From: Palsa-1248 sp963737835
Lineage (GTDB): Bacteria; Gemmatimonadota; Gemmatimonadetes; Gemmatimonadales; Gemmatimonadaceae
Direction of reading: 5' to 3'
Length of the DNA stretch: 64,000 bases
Assembly (NCBI GenBank): GCA_963737835.1
Contig: CAVTUH010000001.1
Location: 1,550,001-1,614,000, forward strand
Below, piece by piece: positions 26,009 to 34,558 of the stretch. A program made the translations under genes and the position numbers. Within the stretch, counting starts at the first letter, position 1; each line of letters opens with the position of its first letter. Under the pieces are notes generated by a model that was not told the origin of the DNA, ran no database searches, and worked only from the letters and a program-made list of their open reading frames with translations.

Positions 26009-26733
26009 CCTTCGGCGCCAATGAGCGCGCGGTACTCGGCTCCGAAGGCCGCAGCGTCGATCGCGCCGCGAGACTCCGCACGGAGGAAGCGCCCCTCGTG
26101 CAGGACCGCAACCGTCGTTGCGAGTGCCAGCCCCTCTTCAATGTTGTGCGTTACGAGAACGAGTGCCGCACCCGCGCTCTTGAGTTGCCGAAGGGCACTC
26201 GAGAGCGCTGCCGCGCCGACCGCGTCGAGGCCCGTGTATGGCTCGTCGAGGAGCACGATCCGCGGGTTGTGAACGAACGCCCGAGCGATCGAGACCCGTT
26301 GTTGGAGGCCGCGGCTGAGCAACCGCACCGGCGTGTGCGCCCGATCGGCGACGCGCAGGCGTGCGAGCGCGCCCAGCGCCGCATCGCGCGGCGACCGCAG
26401 GCCCTGGAGGCGAGCGGCAAACGCCACGTTCTCCAGCGCCGTCAGCGCCGGATACAGCATCGTGTGGTGCGAGATGTACCCGACACGGGCTCGAACCTCG
26501 GCATCTCCCGGCAGGGGCATCCCATCGACATGCGCCGCGCCGAGCGACGGCTCGAGCAATCCTGCGAGGACGCGGAGGAGGGTCGTCTTGCCCGCCCCAT
26601 TGGGACCGAAAACGACCAGGCAGTCGCCACCGGCGAGCGAGAGATCGATGCCCGAAAGGGCCCACCGGTCAGCGAAACGACGGCCGAGCCCCCGCGCCTC
26701 GACGGCCAGCGGGACACTGCCTGGTCCGGACAC
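26005..26733 (-). CDS. ccmA: Cytochrome c maturation ATPase CcmA
   Basis: A 242-residue ABC ATPase with Walker A GPNGAGKT (43-50), signature LSRGLQQRVSIARAF and Walker B IVLLDEPYTGLD. The signature has Arg in place of the usual Gly, as in other CcmA proteins. It heads the operon that continues through ccmB, ccmC, ccmD, cobA/hemD, hemC and hemB. The GTG at 26733 is 6 bases after a TACATT box with no ribosome site, suggesting a leaderless message. The divergent acs gene begins 77 bases away. Confidence 0.9.
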   Translation of the reverse strand: MSGPGSVPLAVEARGLGRRFADRWALSGIDLSLAGGDCLVVFGPNGAGKTTLLRVLAGLLEPSLGAAHVDGMPLPGDAEVRARVGYISHHTMLYPALTALENVAFAARLQGLRSPRDAALGALARLRVADRAHTPVRLLSRGLQQRVSIARAFVHNPRIVLLDEPYTGLDAVGAAALSSALRQLKSAGAALVLVTHNIEEGLALATTVAVLHEGRFLRAESRGAIDAAAFGAEYRALIGAEG

Positions 26734-26739
26734 CCGTGG

Positions 26740-26745
26740 AATGTA
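26740..26745 (-). promoter_or_regulatory. Putative -10 box for the ccm-hem operon
   Basis: TACATT on the minus strand ends 6 bases before the GTG of ccmA and no purine-rich ribosome site lies between. It fits the TANNNT-leaderless pattern seen at several other first genes in this window. Confidence 0.4.
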
Positions 26746-26756
26746 AACGACAGGAT

Positions 26757-26789
26757 CAGGGCCGCGGGCGCGCTAGCGCGCGCACCCTG
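26757..26789. repeat. GC palindrome between divergent ccmA and acs
   Basis: A core GCGCGCTAGCGCGC (26768-26781) is flanked by CAGGG on one side and CCCTG on the other. It resembles the isolated end palindrome of the family 2 elements, without the AGTAGA arms. It lies between divergent starts rather than at gene ends, so it could be an operator or a relic; the sequence does not decide. Confidence 0.35.
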
Positions 26790-26809
26790 CCGATACCCAA
26801 ATTCCCCAC

Positions 26810-28762
26810 GTGAACGACATCGACGTCCTCCTACAAGAGAATCGGCGGTTTCCCGCACCGCCCGACTTTGGCCGCGGCGCGGTCGTACCAGATCCAGGCG
26901 TGTATGCTCGCGCAGCCAGCGATCTCGAAGGTTACTGGGCGTCTCGGGCGAAGGAGTTGGAGTGGTTCACGCCCTGGAGTCAGGTGCTCGACTGGCGTCC
27001 GCCATACGCCAAATGGTTCGTCGGCGGGAAGCTGAACGTTTCCGTCAACTGTATTGATCGCCATTTGGCGACGAAACGCGACAAGGTCGCGATCATCTGG
27101 GAGGGCGAGCCCGGTGACCGACGCCGGGTGACGTACGGCGAGCTCTCGCGGGATGTGAACCGCTGCGCCAATGCGCTACAGCGACTCGGCGTGCGACGCG
27201 GAGATCGTGTCGCGATCTATCTCCCGCTCATCCCCGAAGCTGCGGTCGCGATGCTGGCGTGCACGCGTATCGGTGCCGTGCACTCGGTCGTGTTCGGCGG
27301 CTTCAGCCCGGATTCGCTGCGCGATCGCATCAACGACGCATCGGCGAAGGTCGTCATCACGGCGGACACCGGGTTCCGTCGTGGTCAGGCAGTGCCGCTC
27401 AAACGCAACGTCAACAAGGCGATCCAGGGCTGTCCGACGATTGAGCGTGTTGTCGTCGTGCAACGTCAGGCCACCATCGACCCGTCGACGCCCTTCACGG
27501 CACCACGAGATGTCTGGTGGCATGATTTGATGCGCGACGCGCCGACCGAGTGCGAGCCCGCGCAGATGGATGCCGAGGACGTGCTCTACATCCTGTACAC
27601 ATCCGGAACGACGGGCAAACCCAAAGGGGTCGTGCACACGACCGGCGGCTACCTGACGGTCGTCGCGGCGACGACCCGCGACGTATTCGATCTGCGCGAG
27701 ACTGACATCTACTGGTGCACCGCGGACGTCGGATGGGTCACGGGCCACTCGTACGTGGTCTACGGGCCGCTCGCCAATGGGGCGACAACGGTCATGTACG
27801 AGGGGGCGCCTGACTGGCCGGACAAGGACCGCTACTGGTCGCTGTGCGAATCACTCGGTGTGACCATTCTTTACACGGCACCGACTGCGATACGGGCGTT
27901 CATGCAATGGGGCGACCAGTATCCCGCCCGACACGATCTCTCGCGACTGCGTCTCCTGGGCACAGTGGGGGAGCCGATCAACCCCGAGGCCTGGATGTGG
28001 TACCACGATCGCATTGGGTGCGGCCGCTGTCCGATCGTCGACACATGGTGGCAGACTGAGACGGGTGCGATCGTGATCTCGCCGCTGCCTGCCCTGACCG
28101 AGACCAAACCGGGGAGCGCCACGCTGCCATTGCCCGGCTTTTCGGCTGACCTACTCGATCACAACGGCCAGACGATCGCCGTCGGTGGCGGCTTCCTCGC
28201 GCTCGACCGGCCCTGGCCATCGATGCTCCGCACGATCTGGGGCGATGACGCGCGGTACGTGCAGACGTATTTCTCGAAATGGGCGGGGCGGGCGGACCTC
28301 TATTTCCCGGGTGACGGTGCCAAGCGGGATGAAGATGGGTATTTCTGGATCCTCGGCCGAGTCGACGATGTGCTCAACGTGGCCGGGCATCGAATCGGCA
28401 CGATGGAAGTCGAGTCCGCGCTTGTGGACCACCCCGCAGTAGCGGAGGCGGCCGTCGTCGGCCGCGGTCACGATCTCAAAGGCCAGGCGATCACAGCCTT
28501 CGTCACATTGCGTGCAGGCCGGCAGTCATCCCCGAGTCTTGGCGAAGAGCTGCGCAGCCACGTGGCGGAGAAAATCGGCGCGATCGCACGCCCGGACGAG
28601 GTGCTGTTTGCTGCCGACCTCCCAAAGACGCGCTCCGGAAAGATCATGCGGCGACTGCTGCGGGACATTGCCGAGGGCCGCGCCCTGGGCGACACCACAA
28701 CCCTCGCAGACCCAGCGGTGGTGGCCGGCCTCAAGGAGCAATACGAGGCACTAGAGAGCTGA
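26810..28762 (+). CDS. acs: Acetyl-CoA synthetase
   Basis: A 650-residue adenylate-forming enzyme that makes acetyl-CoA from acetate, ATP and CoA. AMP-binding motif YTSGTTGKPKGV (about 263-274), WCTADVGWVTGHSY, the acetate-pocket region DTWWQTETGA and the hinge GRVDDVLNVAGHRIGT are visible. The C-terminal catalytic lysine is in KTRSGKIMRR and is the residue acetylated for control in many bacteria. Length matches Acs exactly. The start is GTG 26810. Acetate assimilation is implied. Confidence 0.95.
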   Translation: MNDIDVLLQENRRFPAPPDFGRGAVVPDPGVYARAASDLEGYWASRAKELEWFTPWSQVLDWRPPYAKWFVGGKLNVSVNCIDRHLATKRDKVAIIWEGEPGDRRRVTYGELSRDVNRCANALQRLGVRRGDRVAIYLPLIPEAAVAMLACTRIGAVHSVVFGGFSPDSLRDRINDASAKVVITADTGFRRGQAVPLKRNVNKAIQGCPTIERVVVVQRQATIDPSTPFTAPRDVWWHDLMRDAPTECEPAQMDAEDVLYILYTSGTTGKPKGVVHTTGGYLTVVAATTRDVFDLRETDIYWCTADVGWVTGHSYVVYGPLANGATTVMYEGAPDWPDKDRYWSLCESLGVTILYTAPTAIRAFMQWGDQYPARHDLSRLRLLGTVGEPINPEAWMWYHDRIGCGRCPIVDTWWQTETGAIVISPLPALTETKPGSATLPLPGFSADLLDHNGQTIAVGGGFLALDRPWPSMLRTIWGDDARYVQTYFSKWAGRADLYFPGDGAKRDEDGYFWILGRVDDVLNVAGHRIGTMEVESALVDHPAVAEAAVVGRGHDLKGQAITAFVTLRAGRQSSPSLGEELRSHVAEKIGAIARPDEVLFAADLPKTRSGKIMRRLLRDIAEGRALGDTTTLADPAVVAGLKEQYEALES

Positions 28763-28919
28763 GGTCGTCTTTTTGGGGCTCGCGGGTCCCGGTGAAGGAC
28801 GCTAAGGGCACGTATGCGCCGCCAGCCCAATGAGTTGCCGAGGACGCCCGGCCCGCGTCCAGCGTCAGGGTATCAATTGGTGGCCGCGGTAGTCGAGTGC
28901 GGCGCTTAAGCTCAGCCGT

Positions 28920-28925
28920 TATATT
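28920..28925 (+). promoter_or_regulatory. Putative -10 box for the 28933 gene
   Basis: TATATT ends 7 bases before the GTG at 28933, without a ribosome-binding site. It matches the other TANNNT boxes in spacing. The 157 bases between acs and this box show no other signal I can support. Confidence 0.4.
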
Positions 28926-28932
28926 GAAACGC

Positions 28933-29319
28933 GTGTTCGGACGTTTGTTTCCCGAATCGATTTTCCCGCGGAAGCTGTCGCCCGCTGCCGAGCGTCGCTT
29001 GCGCCTTGCCCAGGCGCGCGCGGAAGAGTCCGTGGTCCGGGCGCATGTCGACAACGCACTCATGTTTGTCGACACATTGGCTGAAGAGCTCTCGTTCGAC
29101 CGCGCGATCGACACCTACATCCGCGTGATGGGCATCCCGGAGCCGCTTGCGAGCACGGTGGCAACCCGAGCGCTCGTCACGATTGGCCAGGACCTCGTCG
29201 CCGCCCGGCGCGGCCCACGCGATGCCGACCAACTGACCGCAGGGGCCGACGACGACCTGCGGCCGCGACTCCGCCTCGACGACGCCGAGTCGCGACAGCG
29301 AAGCGCGAAGCGGGCCTAG
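28933..29319 (+). CDS. Small helical protein of unknown function
   Basis: A protein of about 128 residues beginning VFGRLFPESIFPRKLSPAAE. The body (about 20-95) is predicted helical, with RLAQARAEESVVRAHVDNAL and FDRAIDTYIRVMGIPEPLA. The C-terminal tail is Asp/Arg-rich. I do not recognise a family. Codon use (strong G/C third positions) supports coding. The frame is open back to 28897, but GTG 28933 has the TATATT box in front. The TAG stop is the first bases of a repeat palindrome. Confidence 0.5.
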   Translation: MFGRLFPESIFPRKLSPAAERRLRLAQARAEESVVRAHVDNALMFVDTLAEELSFDRAIDTYIRVMGIPEPLASTVATRALVTIGQDLVAARRGPRDADQLTAGADDDLRPRLRLDDAESRQRSAKRA

Positions 29320-29372
29320 CGCGCTGCGCGCGCTAGAGAGCAGACCTGCAGAAAAAGTAGAAAGTAGACCCC
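29310..29372. repeat. Family 2 hairpin element, half copy
   Basis: Only the left half is present: the end palindrome TAGCGCGCTGCGCGCGCTA (29317-29335), then GAGAGCAGAC and AGAAAAAGTAGAAAGTAGAC. No inverted right arm follows before the VKOR gene stop at 29399. The TAG that ends the upstream gene is the start of the palindrome. Confidence 0.65.
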
Positions 29373-29398
29373 AAACCGAACCGGCGCGTTTTCGCGAG

Positions 29399-29848
29399 TC
29401 AGCCGGTGACCGGTTCCGAGCTATAATCTCGCCGGAAAGCCCGCACATCTGACGCCGCTACGGCACACATCACGGTGACGAGCACCGCCGATGTGACGCA
29501 GTACTCGCAGATCGCGTGAATGGCGAACAGCTCCACCGATGTCAGATACGCGGAGAACAGCACTCCCCAGCCGGTCAGGGCGAGGAGCACCCACGAGATG
29601 CCCGAGGTATCGGCGAATTTGGGCTGCGTACCCACCACTGCGCTCGCCAGCACGACCAGGTAGAACGCAGCACCCCACGCCGCCACCGGGATCCCGAAGA
29701 GCACTGACCAGCGACTTGTCTGCACACGCTCGCACGAGCCGAGGCCGCACGCGAGATGACCAATGTAGCCGAGTTTGAAGAGCGTGAGGTACGCCGACAG
29801 CATGAGCCCGGCCAGCGCGAGCAATGCCAAGATCATCCGCTTGGTCAC
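29399..29848 (-). CDS. Vitamin K epoxide reductase (VKOR) family protein
   Basis: A 149-residue membrane protein with four or five helices. The loop cysteine pair C34/C39 (HLACGLGSCERV) and the active-site Cys-x2-Cys C114/C117 (AICEYCVTS) are both present. Bacterial VKOR passes electrons from a DsbA-like partner to quinone and replaces DsbB. The DsbA-like gene lies 32 bases upstream on the same strand, an expected pairing. The fold is complete without the fused thioredoxin domain found in some homologues. Confidence 0.9.
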   Translation of the reverse strand: MTKRMILALLALAGLMLSAYLTLFKLGYIGHLACGLGSCERVQTSRWSVLFGIPVAAWGAAFYLVVLASAVVGTQPKFADTSGISWVLLALTGWGVLFSAYLTSVELFAIHAICEYCVTSAVLVTVMCAVAASDVRAFRRDYSSEPVTG

Positions 29849-29880
29849 GGGCGCCCCGCGATCGCGACGTCAAGCACGAG

Positions 29881-30678
29881 TCAGCGCGCTGCGGTCGTGC
29901 GACCGGCTGCCGCTCCGCGAGCGCTGTCGACGTAGGCGCGCAGCTCGTCGAAGCCGATGGCGCCCGGCACGACACGATTGCCGATGACGAAGGTCGGTGT
30001 CTCCATCACGTGATGACGATCACCCTCGGCCTTGTTGGCCTGGATGTCGCGCGCGTGGGCGCGCTGGTCGACGCATTGCTGCCACCGATCGACATCGAGA
30101 CCCAGATCCTTGGCGTAGCCTCGCATGACCTTCGCCGGGTCGCTGGTGGCTTCACCGTTCCAGTCGCCCTGGCCCAGGAACAGGCGGTCGTGCATTTCCC
30201 AGAACTTGCCTTGGTCGTTGGCGCAGGCCGCTGCCTCGGACGCGACCAGCGTGTTCTTGTGCATGGGAAGCGGGAAATCGTAATACGTGACCTGTGCAAG
30301 TCCGGAGTCGATGATACGCTTCCGGACGTCGGGTTCGGTCACGACCGTGTAGTTCGCACACGCCGGGCACTCGAAGTCCGCGAACTCCATGATGTGGACG
30401 GGCGCATCGGCCCGGCCGAGCACGTACCCCTTGGCGACGGCGGGCGGGAGGTTGGGGTCCACGGTGCTGACGACTGGAGGCTTCGGTTGGGCGAGATATG
30501 CGAGCAGGGCGCCGCCGGCCAGCACCAGGACGACAATCACAGCCAGAAACTGCCGTGGATTTGACCCACCTTGCTTCGACCGCCCACCAGCCGGTGGCGC
30601 TGATTTCGACGACCGCGGCGTAGCGGAGGAGCCCTTTCGGCCCCCGCGCGAGCCACCACTTCCACGAGCACTCACCAC
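29881..30678 (-). CDS. DsbA-family disulfide oxidoreductase, membrane-anchored
   Basis: A 265-residue protein. A basic, Gly/Ser-rich cytoplasmic tail (1-40) precedes one transmembrane helix (about 43-62) and a periplasmic thioredoxin-fold domain. The active site is CPAC (C104, C107) in FADFECPACANY; the cis-Pro loop is METPTFVIGN. It resembles BdbD and related oxidases that introduce disulfides into exported proteins, and the adjacent VKOR would recycle it. The start is one of two tandem GTG codons (30678 or 30675) overlapping the stop of the preceding small gene. Confidence 0.88.
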   Translation of the reverse strand: MVSARGSGGSRGGRKGSSATPRSSKSAPPAGGRSKQGGSNPRQFLAVIVVLVLAGGALLAYLAQPKPPVVSTVDPNLPPAVAKGYVLGRADAPVHIMEFADFECPACANYTVVTEPDVRKRIIDSGLAQVTYYDFPLPMHKNTLVASEAAACANDQGKFWEMHDRLFLGQGDWNGEATSDPAKVMRGYAKDLGLDVDRWQQCVDQRAHARDIQANKAEGDRHHVMETPTFVIGNRVVPGAIGFDELRAYVDSARGAAAGRTTAAR

Positions 30679-30971
30679 TTGGTTCCCCCTTCCTCGTCAT
30701 CGGGTTTCCAATCGGAGCGGTCCCACTTTGGCTCATCCGACTTGGCTTCGGCAACGATGCGACGGTTCTCGGAGACCTCCGGAGTGTCGTATGTCGCGCG
30801 GACCTCGTAGTGGAACAGCTCCGTTCGGACGTCGCCAATCAACTCCATGAGCTCGTTTGCCCGGCCCAACAGGGCGCCGCTCGCATCCAGCTCACGGATC
30901 CGGTCCGCCAAGGTGCGGAGCAACCGCTCGAGATTCCGTCGTCGATCCTCGCCGTACGTCTCTTCAGCCAT
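30672..30971 (-). CDS. Small charged protein of unknown function
   Basis: A 99-residue cytoplasmic protein, MAEETYGEDRRRNLERLLRT onward, highly charged, with a predicted coiled helix over residues 8-50 and an acidic Trp-rich tail (EPKWDRSDWKPDDEEGG). No family recognised. It overlaps the start of the DsbA-like gene by 7 bases, so it is the first gene of a three-gene unit with the DsbA and VKOR genes. The longer open frame to 31133 is rejected because it runs into the tyrS promoter region. Confidence 0.55.
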   Translation of the reverse strand: MAEETYGEDRRRNLERLLRTLADRIRELDASGALLGRANELMELIGDVRTELFHYEVRATYDTPEVSENRRIVAEAKSDEPKWDRSDWKPDDEEGGTKW

Positions 30972-31094
30972 AAGCCCTGTTACCGCTCCTGACACCAAGG
31001 CACAGCGCCGTTGGAGGCGCCCCGTTGCTGCGGTTCGTGCCGGTTTCTGGAAACCTAGACTCGGCCCCGCCGTGCGCAAGCAATTGCGCCTGCG

Positions 31095-31100
31095 TATTTT
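31095..31100 (+). promoter_or_regulatory. Putative -10 box for tyrS
   Basis: TATTTT ends 7 bases before the GTG start of tyrS with no purine-rich site between, matching the leaderless pattern. The 136-base divergent gap between the small gene at 30971 and tyrS holds no other feature I can support. Confidence 0.4.
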
Positions 31101-31107
31101 GCCTCGC

Positions 31108-32388
31108 GTGACGAGCAATGCATCTCCGCCCAACTTGCTCAGTGAGCTCGAATGGCGAGGGCTCCTGTACGATCACACGGACCGTCTAGGCGACGCGCTG
31201 GCCGCGGGGTCCGTCACCGGCTATTGCGGGTTCGATCCGACCGCCGACAGCCTGCACGTGGGGAGCCTGGTCCAAATCATGGGTCTGCTGCACCTCCAGC
31301 GCGGCGGGCATCGACCGGTGGCGCTTCTCGGTGGAGGCACGGGGCTGATCGGTGACCCGAGTGGCAAGGCCACCGAGCGGCCGTTGCTCGACATGGAGCA
31401 GATCGCAGCCAATGCGAGCAGGATTCGCGCGCAGCTCGAACGGTTCCTGGACTTTTCCGGCCCGCGCGGCGCGCTGATGCGGGACAACTCCGAATGGCTC
31501 GTGCCGCTGCCCACTTTGTCGTTTCTGCGAGACGTCGGGAAGCATTTCAGCATCAATTTCATGCTCGCCAAGGACTCGGTGAAAACCCGCCTCGAGGGAG
31601 GGATCTCCTTCACCGAGTTCGCATACATGCTGCTCCAGGCCTACGACTTCCTCGAGCTGTACCGCAGGGACGGCGTGACGCTTCAAACGGGCGGCAGCGA
31701 TCAATGGGGGAACATCACGACCGGGACTGAATTGATCCGGCGCGCGGCCGGCGGCGAAGCCCATGGGCTCGTGCTGCCGCTCGTGACGACGGCGAGTGGG
31801 ACCAAGTTTGGAAAAACTGAAGCGGGCGCCGTATGGCTGGATGCGAGGCGCACGTCCCCCTACCAGTTCTACCAGTTCTGGGTCACCACGGACGACCGCG
31901 ACGTGGGGCGCTACCTGCGCTTCTTCACCTTGCTCGGGCGCGAGGAGATCGCGGCGCTCGACGTCGCGACGCAGCAATCGCCGGGGCGCCGGGAGGCGCA
32001 GCAGGCTCTCGCCCTCGAGGTGACCACCCGCGTGCACGGCGCACAGGCCGCTCGCGTCGCAGTCGAGGTCTCCGCGCTGCTGTTCGGGCGCAGTGATCCC
32101 CGCGCTCTCTCGCTCGAGGCCTTGGCGGCGCTCGCCGCCGAGATACCGTCGTCGACACTCCAGAGCGGCGGCGCGACACCTGATATCGATACCTTGGACG
32201 CGTTTGTGGCGGCGGGGCTGGCGGCGTCCAAAGGGGCCGCGCGTCGATTGCTCGAGCAGGGCGGCCTATCGGCGAACGGGCGGAAGCTCGGCGGCCCGGA
32301 CCGCACCCTGCCGCGTGACGAGGCATTGAACGGAGGGTATTTCCTGCTTCGCAAGGGTGCGCGGGATTATGCCCTTCTCCGCGTGTAA
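31108..32388 (+). CDS. tyrS: Tyrosyl-tRNA synthetase
   Basis: A class I aminoacyl-tRNA synthetase of 426 residues. The HIGH-equivalent is in GFDPTADSLHVGSLV, the tyrosine-binding region in LLQAYDFLELY and GGSDQWGNIT, and the KMSKS-equivalent is KFGKTE. The C-terminal S4-like RNA-binding part (SKGAARRLLEQGGLSANG) is present. GTG 31108 is chosen because similarity begins a few residues later and a TATTTT box precedes it. The 3' end overlaps the convergent acyltransferase by 22 bases. Confidence 0.95.
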   Translation: MTSNASPPNLLSELEWRGLLYDHTDRLGDALAAGSVTGYCGFDPTADSLHVGSLVQIMGLLHLQRGGHRPVALLGGGTGLIGDPSGKATERPLLDMEQIAANASRIRAQLERFLDFSGPRGALMRDNSEWLVPLPTLSFLRDVGKHFSINFMLAKDSVKTRLEGGISFTEFAYMLLQAYDFLELYRRDGVTLQTGGSDQWGNITTGTELIRRAAGGEAHGLVLPLVTTASGTKFGKTEAGAVWLDARRTSPYQFYQFWVTTDDRDVGRYLRFFTLLGREEIAALDVATQQSPGRREAQQALALEVTTRVHGAQAARVAVEVSALLFGRSDPRALSLEALAALAAEIPSSTLQSGGATPDIDTLDAFVAAGLAASKGAARRLLEQGGLSANGRKLGGPDRTLPRDEALNGGYFLLRKGARDYALLRV

Positions 32389-33290
32389 TCCTCGAGCTGC
32401 GCCTCTTCTTCGGGCCGTCGCTTCCAGCGACGATGGTGCCACAAGTATTGCTCGGGATACTGTCGGACCCATCGCTCCAACACACCCGTGTAGCGGGCGA
32501 CGACCGCCTCGACGTCGCGCTCGCGGTCGCCGGTGTCCACGACCTCGACCGGCTCGACAAGCGCGCGATACTTGCCGCCCGGTAGTCGGATGGCGGTGCC
32601 TACGACGAGGGGGACGCCGAGTCGCAGGGCGAAGACGCCCGGCCCGCGGGGAGTCTTCGCCAGGCGGCCGAAGAAGGGGACGTACGTCGAGGCCATGCCC
32701 TTGACGCCCTGGTCCGCGACGAGCGCGACCACGTGACCGCGTGTGAGGGCGCGTGGCACCTTCCGGACCGGATCATCTGCGATGACGGCCAAGCCGGCCC
32801 GCTCGCGCGTGGCCGTGAGATATCGATCGAAGAGTGGGTTGGTCATCCGGCGCACGACGCCGGTGACGCTGACCCCACGCGCGGCGATGTAGGCGCCGGC
32901 GAGCTCCCAGTTGCCAATGTGTCCGGTGACGACGATGACGCCACGCCCGCGACTCAGGGCCTCTGCGAGGACTGGCCAGTCCCCTTCCCCATCGAACATT
33001 GCCCGCACGCGCGCGTGTGAGAGCGTCGGCAGAAGCGCGGCCTCGACAGCCGTGCGTCCGAGGTGCTCGTACGCTTTGCGGGCGACGCGGCGTACGGCGC
33101 TTTGGTCCCAGTCAGGGAACGCTGCGGCGAGCTGCGATTCGACGACGACGCGCCGCACGCGCAACGGCCAGTATCCAAGCGTCGCAACCCGCGCCGCGAT
33201 CGCACTCGCCGCACTCAAGGGGATGCACGCCGCAGCGCCGAGGCCCGTACGGAGGGCGGCATATTCGAGGACATCGCTCGGTGTCGCCAT
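32367..33290 (-). CDS. Lysophospholipid/lipid A acyltransferase (LpxL/HtrB family)
   Basis: A 307-residue inner-membrane acyltransferase. The catalytic His-x4-Glu motif is VTGHIGNWELAG (H124), and the conserved ending QYLWHHRRWKRRP is typical of LpxL/LpxM. It would add a secondary acyl chain to lipid A or a related glycolipid. The ATG 33290 overlaps the stop of the upstream glycosyltransferase. It is the last gene of a five-gene minus-strand unit with two glycosyltransferases and an MsbA-like exporter, which supports an envelope-lipid role. Confidence 0.85.
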   Translation of the reverse strand: MATPSDVLEYAALRTGLGAAACIPLSAASAIAARVATLGYWPLRVRRVVVESQLAAAFPDWDQSAVRRVARKAYEHLGRTAVEAALLPTLSHARVRAMFDGEGDWPVLAEALSRGRGVIVVTGHIGNWELAGAYIAARGVSVTGVVRRMTNPLFDRYLTATRERAGLAVIADDPVRKVPRALTRGHVVALVADQGVKGMASTYVPFFGRLAKTPRGPGVFALRLGVPLVVGTAIRLPGGKYRALVEPVEVVDTGDRERDVEAVVARYTGVLERWVRQYPEQYLWHHRRWKRRPEEEAQLEDYTRRRA

Positions 33291-34549
33291 CACTCGCGCA
33301 GCACGGGAATTTCCGAGGCGATCGGCGGCCGGGCATTGGCGACCGCGGCCGCCGCGAACTCACGGACATCCTGCGCGACGCGCTCCCAGTTGAAGTATTC
33401 CACGGCCGCGCGCCGACCTGCGCGTCCGATTGCGTGCCGGCGCTCCGGATCGCGCAGAAGCTGACCGATAGCGGCCGCCGCGGCGCGCGCGTCCGTTGGG
33501 TCGACAACGATGCCGGTTTCGCCGTCCCGCACCGCGGTGCGTACACCGCCCGAGTCTCCGGCCACCACTGGGATCCCGCTCGCAGCAGCTTCGATGAACG
33601 CGATGCCGAATCCTTCAGCGTTGATCTCCGCATCGACCCGCGATAGCCCGACGTACATCTCCGCCGTCGCATAGGCCTCGGCAATGTCGGCATCCGGCAG
33701 CGTGCCAGCGAAGACCACCCGGTCGCCCAGGCCCAGCGCTCGCGCGCGCTCGGCGAGTCGCGCCGCGTCCTCGCCGTCGCCGACGACGAGATATCGGAGT
33801 GTCGGGTGGTCACCACTCAACATCGCCATCGCGGCCAGAGCGACATCGACGCCCTTGTGTGGAACCAACCGTGCGACGGTCACGAGCAGTGGGGCGTCGC
33901 CCAGCCCCAGACGCTGGCGCAGCGCGCCGGTGTTGCGTCCGGGCTGAAACTGCTCCGGGTCGGTGCCTAAGGGATTGACCAAGACCGGCGGTACGTGCGC
34001 CACGCCGCTCTGGGCCATGACGTCGCGGCACAATGCTGCGCTCCAGTCCGAGATGGCAACGACCCCCGCGCTGTCCTCGAAGATGCGCCGCGCCGTCCAT
34101 CGCTTGAGCCATCGCTCCGGCGGGACGGACGCCAGCTTCCGGCGCTCTCGCAGCAGATCGCCGCCGTACACGTAGACCAGATACGGCACGCCGGTCGAAC
34201 GGTGCGCCCACCATGTCGGATAGCCGGCGGGTCGCACATTGCCACAGTGGACGATGTCCGCCGCTCCGCGACGCCTCGCATCCACTCGAGGAACCAACCA
34301 TTTCGCCCAGCGCGCCTGATTGAATACCGTCTTCGCTCCGCGGAACGGGAACGGCTGCCGAACGATCTCGTACGCCTCACCACGGTCGAATGCCACGGCA
34401 TCGGCTGCGCGTGCCGGATCGGCCGCGACCGTCGACACCGTGACGCCGCCCGCATCCAACCGCCGGGCGAGCTCCACATGTCGGCGGGCCATCCCGCCGC
34501 CCATCGGTGGATAGTCCTGGGTGATCAAGAGATGCCGCACGGGGCGCAC
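33290..34549 (-). CDS. Glycosyltransferase, GT4 family
   Basis: A 419-residue GT-B fold enzyme. The N-terminal domain starts LLITQDYPPMGGGMARRHVE with the glycine-rich donor loop. The C-terminal domain has LVTVARLVPHKGVDVALAAM and the E-x7-E type motif in EGFGIAFIEAAASGIPVVAG. GT4 enzymes retain anomeric configuration and build LPS, glycolipids or exopolysaccharide. The sugar cannot be deduced. Neighbouring genes suggest LPS core or a related surface glycolipid. It lies 9 bases after the next upstream glycosyltransferase. Confidence 0.88.
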   Translation of the reverse strand: MRPVRHLLITQDYPPMGGGMARRHVELARRLDAGGVTVSTVAADPARAADAVAFDRGEAYEIVRQPFPFRGAKTVFNQARWAKWLVPRVDARRRGAADIVHCGNVRPAGYPTWWAHRSTGVPYLVYVYGGDLLRERRKLASVPPERWLKRWTARRIFEDSAGVVAISDWSAALCRDVMAQSGVAHVPPVLVNPLGTDPEQFQPGRNTGALRQRLGLGDAPLLVTVARLVPHKGVDVALAAMAMLSGDHPTLRYLVVGDGEDAARLAERARALGLGDRVVFAGTLPDADIAEAYATAEMYVGLSRVDAEINAEGFGIAFIEAAASGIPVVAGDSGGVRTAVRDGETGIVVDPTDARAAAAAIGQLLRDPERRHAIGRAGRRAAVEYFNWERVAQDVREFAAAAVANARPPIASEIPVLRE

Positions 34550-34558
34550 GCCGCGCGA

